A DNA stretch of 64,000 nt from Afipia sp. GAS231 (lineage in GTDB: Bacteria > Pseudomonadota > Alphaproteobacteria > Rhizobiales > Xanthobacteraceae), in NCBI RefSeq assembly GCF_900103365.1, contig NZ_LT629703.1:5752501-5816500 (forward strand), read 5' to 3'. Below are positions 53,520-63,433 of the stretch, one piece after another. The notes beneath the pieces were generated by a model. That model was not told where the DNA came from and did not search any database. It worked only from the letters and a program-made list of their open reading frames with translations. How positions within the stretch are numbered: the stretch's first letter is position 1; each line of letters starts with the position of its first letter. The position numbers and the translations under genes were made by a program.

Positions 53520-55187
53520 TCAGTTGATCCGGACGATGCGGCCGCCCGAAGTGGGGCTGATCGGGCTGTTGGCCGTGAAATAAGCATGCAGCGCGTCGCT
53601 GTCGTAGCTGCCGGTCTGCGGCTTCGTCCCGCCGAGCAATGCCGTAAAGCCGTCGCCGCCGACGGCGAGGTAGTTGTTGACCGTGACGCGATAGGACGCG
53701 GCAGGATCGATCGGTTGCCCGTTCAACGACATCCGCTCGGCGATGACGCGCTCGCCGTCGCCTTTCGAGTTGTCCCAGGCGTAGCTGAATCCCTTCGAGA
53801 CCTGCAGGATCCGCGGCCGCTTCGGATCGAGCCATTGCTGTTCCAGCATGTCCTTGATCTGCTTTCCGCTCAGCGTCAGCGTCACCAGCTGGTTGCGGAA
53901 CGGCTGGCTGGCGAACAGGTCGGCGAACGTCACCGCGCCGCTGTCCTTGCGCGCGATATCCGTGCGCACGCCGCCGGGATTGGTAAAGGCCATCACCGCG
54001 CCGCCTTTCTCAGGCGTAGCGGTCGCGGCCAACTGGGCGTCGGCGATGATATCGCCGAGCGGGCTTTCGCCGGCATTGTTCGGCACGCGCGACAGCGTCT
54101 CCGTCACCGAACCGGCCGGACGGTTGGCGAGGGGGGCCGCGACTCTGTCATAGGCTTCGAGCAGCGCGGTCTGCTCGGGATCTCTCGCCAGATCGGGGAC
54201 GCGAACGATGGTGTTCTCGGCCTTGGCGCTGATGACGTCGCGGGTGACGGGATCGAGCTTGAGGTCAACAGCAGTAACGAGCGTGCCGTATTTGTCGCCA
54301 GAGGTGACCAGCCGTCCGTCGATCTCGCAGACATAGGCCTGGTGGGTGTGGCCTGAGATCACGACGTCGACGGCTTTATCGAATTTCTTGACGATATCGA
54401 CGATCGGGCCCGCGATCGCAGGGCACTCGTTGTAATCGCCTGTGGGCGTGCCGCCCTGATGGATCAACACCACGATCGCCTCGACGCCGCGCGCTTTCAG
54501 TTCCGGCACCAGCGCGTTCACGGTCTCGACCTCGTCGCGGAATTCGAGACCGGCAGCACTTTGCGGCGAAATGATTTCAGGTGTCGCCTTCAGCGTCAGC
54601 CCGATGAAGGCCACCGGAATGCCGTCGAACGTGCGGATCTCGTAAGGAGGAAACACGGTCTTGCCGCTCACCTTGTCGATCGTGCTGGCGGCGAGATAGC
54701 GGAATTTCGCGCCGGTGAAGGAATGCGGGCCCTGGCAGGTGTCGACCGGGTGGCAACCGCCGTTCTGCATCCGCAGCAACTCGTCCTTACCCTCGTCGAA
54801 CTCGTGATTGCCGACCGCCGAAAGCGCCAGTCCCATCATCGACATCGACTCGATGGTCGGCTCGTCGTGGAACATCGCCGACAGAAACGGGCTGGCGCCG
54901 ATCAGGTCGCCGGCCGCGACGAAGATGGTGTTGTTGTGGCCGTCGCGAAGCTGGTTGACCAATGTCGCCATCCGCTCACTTCCGCCGGCATTGACCACGA
55001 TCTTTTTGGTCTTGTCGGCGGCATCGGCGATCCGGATGCCGCCCGGCGGCGGGCGCAGGTTGCCGTGAAAGTCGTTGATGGCGAGGATGCGCAATTCCAC
55101 CGGCGCAGGCGTCTGGGCAAGGGCCGGTGAGAAGAGGAACGCCAGCGAAAGGGCGACGAGAAGTATCGGTGAGAATGAATTTTTCAT
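53520..55187 (-). CDS. Bifunctional metallophosphatase/5'-nucleotidase, exported
   Basis: 555 residues. Signal peptide (MKNSFSPILLVALSLAFLF, cleavage after PALAQ). N-terminal metallophosphatase: ILAINDFHGNLRPP, AAGDLIGASPF, SAVGNHEFDEGKDEL and VISGHTHQAYVC supply the two-metal site. C-terminal 5_nucleotid_C domain: ESPLGDIIADAQLA, MAFTNPGGVRTDI, NYLAVGGDGFTAL. Periplasmic hydrolysis of nucleotides for phosphate or purine salvage. The ATG at 55187 places the signal peptide first; longer in-frame starts read through a dispersed repeat. Convincing family match. Confidence 0.94.
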   Translation of the reverse strand: MKNSFSPILLVALSLAFLFSPALAQTPAPVELRILAINDFHGNLRPPPGGIRIADAADKTKKIVVNAGGSERMATLVNQLRDGHNNTIFVAAGDLIGASPFLSAMFHDEPTIESMSMMGLALSAVGNHEFDEGKDELLRMQNGGCHPVDTCQGPHSFTGAKFRYLAASTIDKVSGKTVFPPYEIRTFDGIPVAFIGLTLKATPEIISPQSAAGLEFRDEVETVNALVPELKARGVEAIVVLIHQGGTPTGDYNECPAIAGPIVDIVKKFDKAVDVVISGHTHQAYVCEIDGRLVTSGDKYGTLVTAVDLKLDPVTRDVISAKAENTIVRVPDLARDPEQTALLEAYDRVAAPLANRPAGSVTETLSRVPNNAGESPLGDIIADAQLAATATPEKGGAVMAFTNPGGVRTDIARKDSGAVTFADLFASQPFRNQLVTLTLSGKQIKDMLEQQWLDPKRPRILQVSKGFSYAWDNSKGDGERVIAERMSLNGQPIDPAASYRVTVNNYLAVGGDGFTALLGGTKPQTGSYDSDALHAYFTANSPISPTSGGRIVRIN

Positions 55188-55260
55188 GGACCCGAGATTA
55201 CGCATTCCGCGCGACGATTTCACGAAGTTTTGGAGAAGGCGTGTCACGCTTTTGTTTCTC

Positions 55261-55338
55261 GTCATTGCGAGCGAAGCGAAGCAATCCATTCTTTCTTGAC
55301 GCGGCAAGATGGATTGCTTCGCTGCGCTCGCAATGACG
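55261..55338. repeat. Intergenic inverted repeat (GTCATTGCGAGCGAAGCGAA type)
   Basis: Arms GTCATTGCGAGCGAAGCGAA... (55261 on) and ...GCTGCGCTCGCAATGAC (to 55338) flank a short loop that includes AATCCATTCT / AGATGGATT. A repeat of this wording is familiar from many bacterial genomes. Confidence 0.85.
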
Positions 55339-55355
55339 GCGGAGAGGGCGGTATC

Positions 55356-56117
55356 CTACCCCCTCTTGCGCGAGAAGAACGCCTTGAAGGCGGCGATCGC
55401 TTCCTTGGAGCGCATTCGTTCGCCGAACAGATGGCCTTCCTGGTCGATCCGGCGCGTCATGTCCTCCGGCGGCAGTTTTAAAAGCTTGCGCGAGATCGCG
55501 ACCGCTTCCGCCGGCAGCGCGCAGATTTCGCGCGCGACCTTGCGGGCTTCGGCCTCGGTATGTCCGGGCGATACCACCACGTTGACGAACCCCGCAGTGT
55601 GGGCGTCGTCGGCGGTGAAGGTGCGGCCCATCACCAGCATCGCGAACGCGCGCTGGTGGCCCATGGTGCGCGGCATCAGCAGGCTCGAGGCGCCCTCGGG
55701 CACCAGGCCAAGATTGATGAACGGCGTCTTGAACGTCGCGGTCTTGCTGGCCAGCACGTAGTCGCAATGGAACAGCATGGTGGTGCCGATGCCGATCGCG
55801 ATACCGTCGACGGCGGCGATGATCGGCTTGACGTTGTGGGCCAGCGAATAAAGAAATTTTGCGGCATTGGAAGCCCGCGGCGTGTCGGTGTTGTTGGTTC
55901 CCTCTTTCAGGAAATCCTCGAGGTCGTTGCCGGCGGTGAATACGCCGGAGCCGCCGGTGATGACGATGCAGCGGATCTTCGGATTGTTCTGCGCGGTGTC
56001 GATCGCATCGCTCATCAGGCGATACATTTCCTGGGTGATCGCGTTCTTCTTCTCGGGCCGCCGCAGCGTGATCACGCGCATGGCGTCGTCGTCGGAGACA
56101 ATGAGGTGCCCGGTCAT
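55356..56117 (-). CDS. Enoyl-CoA hydratase/isomerase family protein
   Basis: 253-residue crotonase-fold enzyme. RPEKKNAITQEMYRLM, the oxyanion segment GSGVFTAGNDLEDF, KPIIAAVDGIAIGIGTTML and LGLVPEGASSLLMPRTMG are all present. The two Glu of classical hydratases are not clearly both present (PEGASS has one), so isomerase or thioester hydrolase activity is possible. AGGGACA precedes the ATG at 56117; a longer start at 56198 is rejected. Probably fatty- or aromatic-acid oxidation. Confidence 0.9.
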   Translation of the reverse strand: MTGHLIVSDDDAMRVITLRRPEKKNAITQEMYRLMSDAIDTAQNNPKIRCIVITGGSGVFTAGNDLEDFLKEGTNNTDTPRASNAAKFLYSLAHNVKPIIAAVDGIAIGIGTTMLFHCDYVLASKTATFKTPFINLGLVPEGASSLLMPRTMGHQRAFAMLVMGRTFTADDAHTAGFVNVVVSPGHTEAEARKVAREICALPAEAVAISRKLLKLPPEDMTRRIDQEGHLFGERMRSKEAIAAFKAFFSRKRG

Positions 56118-56283
56118 GATGTGTCCCTGAAGCAGGCGGCGACGGTGCCGCTGGCGAGTCATCAGGCTACATCCTACATGATCCCTGAAAAGGCCCAAAT
56201 CGCCGCACCCGTTTTCCCCCTAAAGGATTATGCAAGGCAGCTAGCCGGAATTCGTCATCCGGGCGCGATCCCGGCGAAGCCGC

Positions 56284-56403
56284 GAGAATCTGGCCTTTTA
56301 TGCCGGTCTGCCCACCATCCGGCTGGTCAAGAAGACCGTCAATCAGGATGACGCCTCGGCCTGTCATCTGTTCTACGCCGGCGGCAAAGCCGATCCCGCT
56401 CAC
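56284..56403 (+). pseudogene. Fragment of a VOC-family ring-cleaving dioxygenase/glyoxalase (MhqO-like)
   Basis: One plus-strand frame encodes [20 protein letters not shown] followed by [18 protein letters not shown]. This is the conserved N-terminal block of VOC ring-cleaving dioxygenases (pattern [33 protein letters not shown]). Nothing before it gives a start, and it breaks off at the 3' end of the LysR gene. So about 40 residues remain of some 310. Read as a remnant of a lost gene. It may mark the site of a deletion next to the LysR/RND locus. Confidence 0.65.
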
Positions 56404-57326
56404 TTGTCCTGCAAGTCGCGGGTAATCCGACCGATGAGATCGCGCAGCCACGCGTGCGCAGGCTGATTGTCGAGCCGTCGCAGCCAAATCATGGCGGCTT
56501 CGATCGGCTTGGGCGGGCGTGACAGTCGACGGAAGACCAGGTGGTGAGACGTTGTCATGTTTTTGGCGACGTTCAGCGGAAGCACCGACACCAGGTCCGA
56601 CGTCGCCAGGATCTGCGCCGCCGACAGAAATGGCGCCCGCATCGCCGGTCCTGGGCCAGGTCTTGATCGTCCAGGACCAGCGTCGACAAAATCGGCGCCA
56701 AACTGCGCCGACGAGATCTCCAATTGAGCGAGCGTCGCCAGCTTTTCCGTCGAGAACTCCGGTGCCTTCGCTGCCGGGTGGCCCTTGCGATGCACTACGA
56801 CGAACTGGTCCTGCAGCAACCGCTTCCGCGAGAATCGCTCGCCCTGGACGCCAGATGGACCCAGCGCCAGGTGCAGTTCGCTTCGATCAAGCTGCTCGAG
56901 AACGTTTAACGTGCCGCTCGGCCGAAAATCCAGCTTCACCCCGGGAGCAATTTTGGCAATTTGTGCCGCTATCGGCGCGACCAGAACGATCGCCGCATAA
57001 TTATCGACGGCAATGCGGAAGGTTGCCGTCGCCCTGGACGGATCGAACTGCACGGTTTCCAGCGATTGTTGCAACCCGTCGAGTGCAATCCTGACCGGCG
57101 TGGCGAGTTCCTCGGCCCGCGGCGTCGGCACCATTCCGTTTGGGCTGCGGACAAACAGCTCGTCTTTCAGCGTGTGACGCAATCTCGTCAGGGCATGGCT
57201 CATCGCTGGCTGGCTCAGGCCCAGTCGTTGTCCCGCCCGCGTGACGGATCGATCCCGCATGATGGCGTCGAACACCACCAGCAAGTTCAGATCGAGCGCG
57301 GCCAGCTTCGGCGCCGTCCTGCTCAA
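56400..57326 (-). CDS. LysR family transcriptional regulator
   Basis: 308 residues. N-terminal winged [62 protein letters not shown]. Effector domain of about 200 residues follows ([40 protein letters not shown]). Start TTG at 57326; no ATG in frame nearby, GGAG is 9 bases upstream. Divergent from the RND efflux operon, the usual layout for control of the target by its LysR protein. An inverted pair AAAATGCA/TGCATTTT lies in the shared gap. Confidence 0.92.
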   Translation of the reverse strand: MSRTAPKLAALDLNLLVVFDAIMRDRSVTRAGQRLGLSQPAMSHALTRLRHTLKDELFVRSPNGMVPTPRAEELATPVRIALDGLQQSLETVQFDPSRATATFRIAVDNYAAIVLVAPIAAQIAKIAPGVKLDFRPSGTLNVLEQLDRSELHLALGPSGVQGERFSRKRLLQDQFVVVHRKGHPAAKAPEFSTEKLATLAQLEISSAQFGADFVDAGPGRSRPGPGPAMRAPFLSAAQILATSDLVSVLPLNVAKNMTTSHHLVFRRLSRPPKPIEAAMIWLRRLDNQPAHAWLRDLIGRITRDLQDK

Positions 57327-57350
57327 GCGACTGGAACTCCATCACAATTC

Positions 57351-57385
57351 AAAATGCACATGTAAGGATGAAGAGAATGCATTTT
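57351..57385. promoter_or_regulatory. Inverted repeat in the LysR/RND intergenic region
   Basis: AAAATGCA (57351-57358) and TGCATTTT (57378-57385), arms perfectly complementary, 19-base spacer, located between the divergent starts. Candidate LysR binding site or overlapping promoter element. Confidence 0.45.
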
Positions 57386-57528
57386 ACGAATGCGAAACTC
57401 AACCCTAGATTCCGGCTTGTCGATGACATCGCGCATGGCGGCTGTGCGAACCGCATGCGGCTATCCGACGCGCCAAGGTAATTCCATGGATCGGCGCAGC
57501 GGGAACATCGTTCACGAGGGAGAGCGTC

Positions 57529-60500
57529 ATGCTTGGAATCGTTCGGCTCGCGCTGCGACGGCCCTATACGTTCATCGTCATGGCGCTTCTGATCCTGATC
57601 TTTGGGACGGCGTCGGCCCTGCGTACGCCGACCGACATTTTCCCGAACATCAATATCCCCGTCATCAGCGTCGTGTTCAGCTACACCGGTCTGCCGGCCG
57701 ACGATATGGCCGGCCGTATCGTCACGTTCTACGAGCGGTCGCTGCCCAACAGCGTCAACGACATCGAGCATATCGAATCCCAGTCGATCGTGAATTACGG
57801 GATCATCAAGATCTTCTTTCAGCCGACCGTGAACATCAATGCCGCGCTGGCGCAGGTCAACGGCATGTCGCAGACCGTGCTGAAGCAGATGCCGCCGGGC
57901 ATCACCCCGCCGCTGATCCTCAGTTTTAACGCCTCGAGCGTGCCTATCCTGCAGCTTGCGCTCTCAAGCGACCAGATGTCCGAAACCCAGATCTTCGATT
58001 CCGCGCTGAATTTCATCCGTCCGGCGCTGGCCCCGGTTCCCGGCGCCGCGCTGCCGCTTCCGTTCGGCGGCAAGGTGCGCCAGGTCCAGGCCGATCTCAA
58101 CCAGCAGGCGCTGCATCAATACGGCGTTTCCGCCAACGACGTCATCAACGCGCTTTCGCTGCAGAACCTGATCACGCCGGTCGGAACCCAGAAGATCGGC
58201 TCGTATGAATATACCGTCAATTTGAACGACTCGCCGAAAGCGGTCGCGGCCTTCAACGACCTTCCGGTCAAGACCGTCAACGGCACCGTCATCTATATGC
58301 GTGACGTGGGCTATGTGCATGACGGCAGTCCGCCGCAGACCAACGCGGTTCACGTCAACGGCGCCAGCGCCGTGCTGCTGACCATCATGAAGGCGGGCGC
58401 AAGCTCGACGCTCGACATCATCAACGGCGTCAAGAACCTGCTGCCTTCGGTGTCGCAGACGCTGCCGGGCAGCCTGAAGCTGACCGCGGTGGGCGATCAG
58501 TCCGTTTTCGTCACCGACGCGGTGTCCAGCGTGGTCAGGGAAGGCGTGATCGCGGCGGTACTGACCGGGATGATGATCCTGCTGTTCCTCGGCAGTTGGC
58601 GCTCGACCCTGATCATTACGCTCTCGATCCCGCTGGCGATCCTGGCGGCGCTGACCGGCCTCTCGCTGTTGGGCGAGACCATCAACGTCATGACGCTCGG
58701 TGGCTTGGCGCTCGCGGTCGGTATCCTGGTCGACGACGCCACCGTCACCATCGAGAACATCAACTGGCATCTCGAGCAGGGCAAAGAGATCGAACCGGCC
58801 ATACTGGACGGCGCGCAGCAGATCGTGGTGCCGGCGACGGTGTCGCTGCTCTGCATCTGCATCGCGTTCGTGCCGATGTTCGGGCTTGGCGGCGTCGCCG
58901 GTTATCTGTTCCGGCCGCTCGCCGAAGCGGTGATGCTGGCGCTTGCTGCCTCCTATGTGCTGTCGCGCACGCTGGTGCCGACGCTGGCCAACTATCTGTT
59001 GCGCAATCAACAGGTCCACGGCTCGGCCGGTCATGCCGGGCCGAGCCGCAATCCGCTCGCCCGCTTCCAGCGCGGCTTCGAGCGCATGTTCGAAAAAATC
59101 CGCGAAACCTATCTCGGCCTGCTGCAGCTCTGTCTGCGCAACCGGATCAAGCTGGTCGCCGGGTTCCTTTGTTTCAGCCTGCTGTCGTTCGGTCTTGCGC
59201 CCTATCTCGGCCAGGACTTCTTCCCGACCGTGGATGGCGGCCAGATCAAGCTGCATATCCGCGCCCCCACGGGAACGCGGATCGAGGAAACGACCAGCCT
59301 GACCGACCGGATCGGGACCGCTATCCACGGCATCATTCCCTCCAAAGAGCTTGGCGGCATCGTGAGCAATATCGGACTCTCGGTCAGCGGCATCAACATG
59401 GCCTACAACAACTCCGGCACCATCGGCGTCGGCGACGCCGACATCCTGATCAGCCTCAAGCCCCAACACGCGCCGACCGACAACTACATCAAGACCATGC
59501 GCGAGCGGCTGCCGCAGCAGTTTCCCGGCACCAGTTTCGCTTTTCTTCCGGCTGATATCGTCAGCCAGGTCCTGAATTTCGGCGTGCCGGCTCCGATCGA
59601 CCTGCAGGTGGCCGGCAGCGATCTTGCGGCAGATCGCAAATACGCAGATTTGCTGTTGACGAAAATCAGGGCAATTCCCGGCGTCGCCGATGCGCGCATC
59701 CAGCAGGCGTTTCAGCAGCCGACCCTCGACGTCAATGTCGACCGCTCGCTGACCTCGCTGGCCGGCCTCACCGAAAAGGATGTCGCCACCGCCATGCTGA
59801 CGACGCTGTCGGGAAGCTCGCAATCGGCCCCGACCTATTGGCTGAACCCGGCCAACGGCGTCTCTTACGCGGTTTCGGTGCAAACCCCGCAACGCGATAT
59901 CAACACCATGACCGGTCTGCAAAACATTCCGGTCACGTCCGCGGCCAGCGCCAATACCCAGCTCCTCGGCGGCCTCGCGCAGGTCAAGCGGACCAACAGC
60001 AATGCCGTGGTGTCCCACTACAATGTTCAGCCCGTCATCGACATCTTTGCAACCCCGCAGGGACGTGATCTCGGTGCGCTCGCGTCGGACATTCGAACGG
60101 CGATTCACGACACCGCAAAAGATCTGCCCAAGGGTGCGAGTGTCGCGTTGCGCGGTCAGGTCAGCACGATGGCCAGCGCCTATCAGCAATTGTTCGTCGG
60201 TCTCGCGGCAGCGATCGTGCTGATCTATTTGCTGATCGTCATCAACTTCCAATCCTGGATCGATCCCTTCGTTATCGTGATGGCGCTGCCGACCGCACTG
60301 GCCGGTATCGTCTGGATGCTGTTCGGAACCGGAACGACGCTTTCGGTTCCCGCACTCACCGGCGCGATCATGTGCATGGGGGTTGCGACCGCCAACAGCA
60401 TCCTGGTGATCAGCTTTGCTCGCGAACGCATGGCGGCCGGCGCAAATGCCATGGCGGCAGCCTTCGAGGCGGGCGCTTCGCGGTTTCGCCCGGTCCTGAT

Positions 60501-60705
60501 GACGGCGCTCGCCATGGTCATCGGGATGCTGCCGATGGCGATCGAGGCCGGGCAGAACCAACCGCTCGGGCGTGCCGTGATCGGCGGGCTGATCTTTGCC
60601 ACCTCCGCCACGCTGTTTCTGGTGCCGACCATCTTCAGCCTGGTGCACAGCCGCCCGCATGGCACCGCAGATTCAGCGGATGCCGCAACCTCATCGTCGC
60701 ATTGA
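57529..60705 (+). CDS. RND efflux transporter permease subunit
   Basis: 1058 residues, twelve-helix RND pump of the HAE1-like kind. TPTDIFPNINIPVISVVFSY at the N-terminus, two large periplasmic loops, and the central helices with LTGLSLLGETINVMTLGGLA and LAVGILVDDATVTIENINWH (TM4 Asp pair). The second half repeats the plan (ANSILVISFARERM, MLPMAIEAGQNQPLGRAVIG). Proton-driven export of small molecules from periplasm or inner membrane. GGGAGA before the ATG at 57529. Unusually it precedes, not follows, its adaptor gene. No outer-membrane factor gene follows. Confidence 0.94.
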   Translation: MLGIVRLALRRPYTFIVMALLILIFGTASALRTPTDIFPNINIPVISVVFSYTGLPADDMAGRIVTFYERSLPNSVNDIEHIESQSIVNYGIIKIFFQPTVNINAALAQVNGMSQTVLKQMPPGITPPLILSFNASSVPILQLALSSDQMSETQIFDSALNFIRPALAPVPGAALPLPFGGKVRQVQADLNQQALHQYGVSANDVINALSLQNLITPVGTQKIGSYEYTVNLNDSPKAVAAFNDLPVKTVNGTVIYMRDVGYVHDGSPPQTNAVHVNGASAVLLTIMKAGASSTLDIINGVKNLLPSVSQTLPGSLKLTAVGDQSVFVTDAVSSVVREGVIAAVLTGMMILLFLGSWRSTLIITLSIPLAILAALTGLSLLGETINVMTLGGLALAVGILVDDATVTIENINWHLEQGKEIEPAILDGAQQIVVPATVSLLCICIAFVPMFGLGGVAGYLFRPLAEAVMLALAASYVLSRTLVPTLANYLLRNQQVHGSAGHAGPSRNPLARFQRGFERMFEKIRETYLGLLQLCLRNRIKLVAGFLCFSLLSFGLAPYLGQDFFPTVDGGQIKLHIRAPTGTRIEETTSLTDRIGTAIHGIIPSKELGGIVSNIGLSVSGINMAYNNSGTIGVGDADILISLKPQHAPTDNYIKTMRERLPQQFPGTSFAFLPADIVSQVLNFGVPAPIDLQVAGSDLAADRKYADLLLTKIRAIPGVADARIQQAFQQPTLDVNVDRSLTSLAGLTEKDVATAMLTTLSGSSQSAPTYWLNPANGVSYAVSVQTPQRDINTMTGLQNIPVTSAASANTQLLGGLAQVKRTNSNAVVSHYNVQPVIDIFATPQGRDLGALASDIRTAIHDTAKDLPKGASVALRGQVSTMASAYQQLFVGLAAAIVLIYLLIVINFQSWIDPFVIVMALPTALAGIVWMLFGTGTTLSVPALTGAIMCMGVATANSILVISFARERMAAGANAMAAAFEAGASRFRPVLMTALAMVIGMLPMAIEAGQNQPLGRAVIGGLIFATSATLFLVPTIFSLVHSRPHGTADSADAATSSSH

Positions 60706-60720
60706 GCGGAGACCAAGACC

Positions 60721-61908
60721 ATGTCCACGGAACAAATCAAAGTCCCAAGTCGGCGGAACCTGGTGACGACGGCAGCCGCCGGAGCTCTCCTGGCCGGCAT
60801 CGTGATCGGCTATGGCTTCATCAGCCGCGCGCAGAGCAAGCAGGAAGTCGTGCAGTGGACCGACGCGCAGGCGATCCCGACCGTTGCCCTCGCTCAGTCC
60901 ATCGCCGGCGCCAGCCATCAAACGTTGACGCTGCCGGGCAATATCCAGCCGCTTAACAAGGCGGCGATTTTCGCGCGGGTGAACGGATATGTGAAGAGTT
61001 GGGACCACGACATCGGGTCGGCGGTGAAGGCCGGACAGGTGCTGGCTACCATCGACGCTCCCGATCTCGATCAGCAGCTCAGTCAGGCCAGAGCGACGCT
61101 GGCGAGCGTAAGGGCCAATGAGCAAATTGCGACGCTGACTGCCAGCCGCAACAATATCCTGGTGCAAAAGCAGATCGTTGCCCAGCAGCTTGCAGACCAG
61201 ACCGCTGCTGACGCCACAGCAAAGCAGGCCGTCGTCGACGCCAACGAAGCCAACGTCCGCCAGCTCGAGGCCATGCAATCGTTCAAGACGCTCGCCGCGC
61301 CCTTTGACGGCGTCGTGACCTCCCGAAGCGTGGAAATCGGGATGCTGATCAACTCGGGAGGTTCCGGTCAGCCGCTGTTCGAGGTGTCGGACCTGCACCG
61401 GATTCGCATCTACGTGCAGGTGCCGCAATCGTTCTCGGCCGGGCTTTCGGTGGGGATGAAGGCGACATTCGAAATGCCGCAATACCCCGGCGTGCAATTC
61501 GACGCGACGCTGTCCCATATCTCCAGGGCCATCGATCCGGCGTCCCACAGCATGCAGGTCGAGCTTCAGGCCGACAACGCCGCCGGAAAGTTCTTCGGTG
61601 GGAGTTACTGCAACGTACATTTCGAAATTCCGACCGACGAAAATCTGATGAAGATCCCATCGACCGCGCTCATCCCCGGCAATCAGGGCACGCAAGTCGC
61701 AACCCTCGACGGCAATAGCAAGGTCGTCCTCAAGAGCATCCAGCTGGGCCGTGATCTCGGGGACAGCGTGGAGGTTCTTGCCGGCCTGACCCCATCTGAT
61801 CGGATTATCAATAGCCCCGCGGAAACATTGGCTACGGGCGACGCTGTCCGCGTAGCGACGGCGACATCGCCGGCTGCCGCCGCTGCATCGAACCCGTCAC
61901 AGCATTGA
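60721..61908 (+). CDS. RND efflux periplasmic adaptor (membrane fusion protein)
   Basis: 395 residues. One N-terminal membrane helix (LVTTAAAGALLAGIVIGYGFI), then the lipoyl/barrel-sandwich hybrid halves (LPGNIQPLNKAAIFARVNGY, KSWDHDIGSAVKAGQVLATI and FKTLAAPFDGVVTSRSVEIG), a central coiled coil (LDQQLSQARATLASVRAN) and the beta-barrel and MP domains. Links the inner-membrane pump to an outer-membrane channel. 15 bases downstream of the permease, same operon. The C-terminal tail is Ala/Ser-rich. Confidence 0.93.
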   Translation: MSTEQIKVPSRRNLVTTAAAGALLAGIVIGYGFISRAQSKQEVVQWTDAQAIPTVALAQSIAGASHQTLTLPGNIQPLNKAAIFARVNGYVKSWDHDIGSAVKAGQVLATIDAPDLDQQLSQARATLASVRANEQIATLTASRNNILVQKQIVAQQLADQTAADATAKQAVVDANEANVRQLEAMQSFKTLAAPFDGVVTSRSVEIGMLINSGGSGQPLFEVSDLHRIRIYVQVPQSFSAGLSVGMKATFEMPQYPGVQFDATLSHISRAIDPASHSMQVELQADNAAGKFFGGSYCNVHFEIPTDENLMKIPSTALIPGNQGTQVATLDGNSKVVLKSIQLGRDLGDSVEVLAGLTPSDRIINSPAETLATGDAVRVATATSPAAAAASNPSQH

Positions 61909-62008
61909 GGCGGGGATTGAAGTCGATCGGGTAGAGCCTGATCCGGTAAAGTGGGCGGCGGTTTTCCGAAGGAGATAGTGCAGGAACGTCACTTGCGTCG
62001 TCGAGAGA

Positions 62009-63433
62009 TCATCTCCCAACCGGGCAGGTGCCTGGGCTGTCGCACGGCGCAGGGGTGGATCGCGTGCTGGCCGTGGCCTCGATCGACACCGGGCCTTCCG
62101 CTCCGTTGACAATGGCCGCAACGCGCCAACGATAGACCGAGCGGGGCTTCAGGCCGGAGTCGCCAAAGCTCGGTCCGGCAATATCGGAGATCGCTGCGAA
62201 CGGACCGTCCGCGTCTGCGCGCCACACCCGATAGACCGTCGCTCCCTTGACCGGATTCCAGACGATGTCGGCGCCGGTATCCGAGGTGTCGACGACCGCG
62301 AGCGCTGTCGGGGCTTGATCCGGAGATCCGGCGGGGGCCGTGATAGCGGCTGCGTTCGCAGTAAGGGCATCCAGCATGGCCTTGATCGCCTTGATCTGCG
62401 CGCCTGACTTGGTGACGTAACTGTCCTCGTGATTGACGTAACTCCACCAGTCCCAGCATGCCTGCGGATTGAACGGCGCGAACGAACTGGAAGCGGTCTG
62501 CGGATAGAGAACAATGAGATGATTAGTGTCCGCCCAGGAATTGTACCCGGTGTCGTCGATAAACTTTCGACCGATGTCGCCGGCGTCCTGCTTGCATCCA
62601 TGAAGTGCGATGTGGACGCGGCAAGCCTGGCCGTCGGCGCAGTCTTTGGGGACGTAAACAAAGCCGGTGTCGCCGAGGCTTAGTGCGTTGGTGTCGTCCG
62701 GCTTCGAATAGACGGACTGGTCGAAGCGCTGCATCGTCCCGGTGAGCTGACCGCGGTTCGGCGGATTCAATGCACCGTAAATATGCTGCAGGACGATTCC
62801 GGCCTGATCGTACCCGCATTGGTCGATAAACGGACCTTGATTGTCGGCGCAGCCGTTGAGGCCGTTGATTTGCGGCTTTTGCTCCACGACCAGAGAATGT
62901 CCGGCTCCGACGGCAGACTGGTAATACAGGTTGCCGAGGTTGCCATCGCCCAAATAGTGGCGATAGAAGTCGGCGGCGGCATCCGTGACCGGTCTGGCTA
63001 CCACGGCGTCATTGGTGCCGTGGAACAGGTACACCTTTTGTCGGCGCAGGTTCTGCACCGGATCGATGTCTCCCGACGCTGCCTTGGCGTCGGCCTTGGC
63101 GATGAAGATGTTCAGGTCCGGCGGCGGCCCCTTCATGCATGAACCCGTCGCCGTCATGATCGGCAGCGTGAAGCCGTTGATGAAGTCATCCGCGTCGGCC
63201 TTGGCGCACCAATACGGGCCACCGGCGATCACACCGACGCCCTTGATCACCGAAGACCATGCCGTTCCGAACTGAACCGCCATGAACGCGCCGGACGAGA
63301 TGCCGGAGATCGAGCTTTCGCCGATGGCGGCATTGTAGCCGCGCAGCGCCACCGGTTCGGCGGCGAGCGGCGATATCGCCATGATGACAGCGGTGAGGGC
63401 AACGGTAATGCAGCAAAGCGGTCCGGTGCGCAT
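62009..63433 (-). CDS. Secreted polyhydroxybutyrate depolymerase-like esterase with fibronectin III domain
   Basis: 474 residues. Signal peptide (ITVALTAVIMAISPLAAEP), alpha/beta-hydrolase fold with nucleophile region SISGISSGAFMAVQFG, GVGVIAGGPYWCAK, Asp in FHGTNDAVVAR and HIALHGCKQDAGD, then a C-terminal Fn3 module (GADIVWNPVKGATVYRVWRA, YRWRVAAIVNGAEG). This is the short-chain PHA depolymerase type 2 plan, with conserved cysteines (YWCAKADAD, GSCMKG). GAGGAG precedes the ATG at 63433. Likely degrades extracellular PHB or related esters. Confidence 0.9.
   Translation of the reverse strand: MRTGPLCCITVALTAVIMAISPLAAEPVALRGYNAAIGESSISGISSGAFMAVQFGTAWSSVIKGVGVIAGGPYWCAKADADDFINGFTLPIMTATGSCMKGPPPDLNIFIAKADAKAASGDIDPVQNLRRQKVYLFHGTNDAVVARPVTDAAADFYRHYLGDGNLGNLYYQSAVGAGHSLVVEQKPQINGLNGCADNQGPFIDQCGYDQAGIVLQHIYGALNPPNRGQLTGTMQRFDQSVYSKPDDTNALSLGDTGFVYVPKDCADGQACRVHIALHGCKQDAGDIGRKFIDDTGYNSWADTNHLIVLYPQTASSSFAPFNPQACWDWWSYVNHEDSYVTKSGAQIKAIKAMLDALTANAAAITAPAGSPDQAPTALAVVDTSDTGADIVWNPVKGATVYRVWRADADGPFAAISDIAGPSFGDSGLKPRSVYRWRVAAIVNGAEGPVSIEATASTRSTPAPCDSPGTCPVGR

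Noticed and set aside
55261..55338. CRISPR-like repeat
   Set aside because: It is one inverted pair around a short loop, without repeated spacers; fits a dispersed palindrome.
57964..60660. 898-codon minus-strand frame opposite the RND permease
   Set aside because: Translation is rich in His, Arg, Gln and Gly with no family signal; the plus strand carries an unmistakable RND pump.
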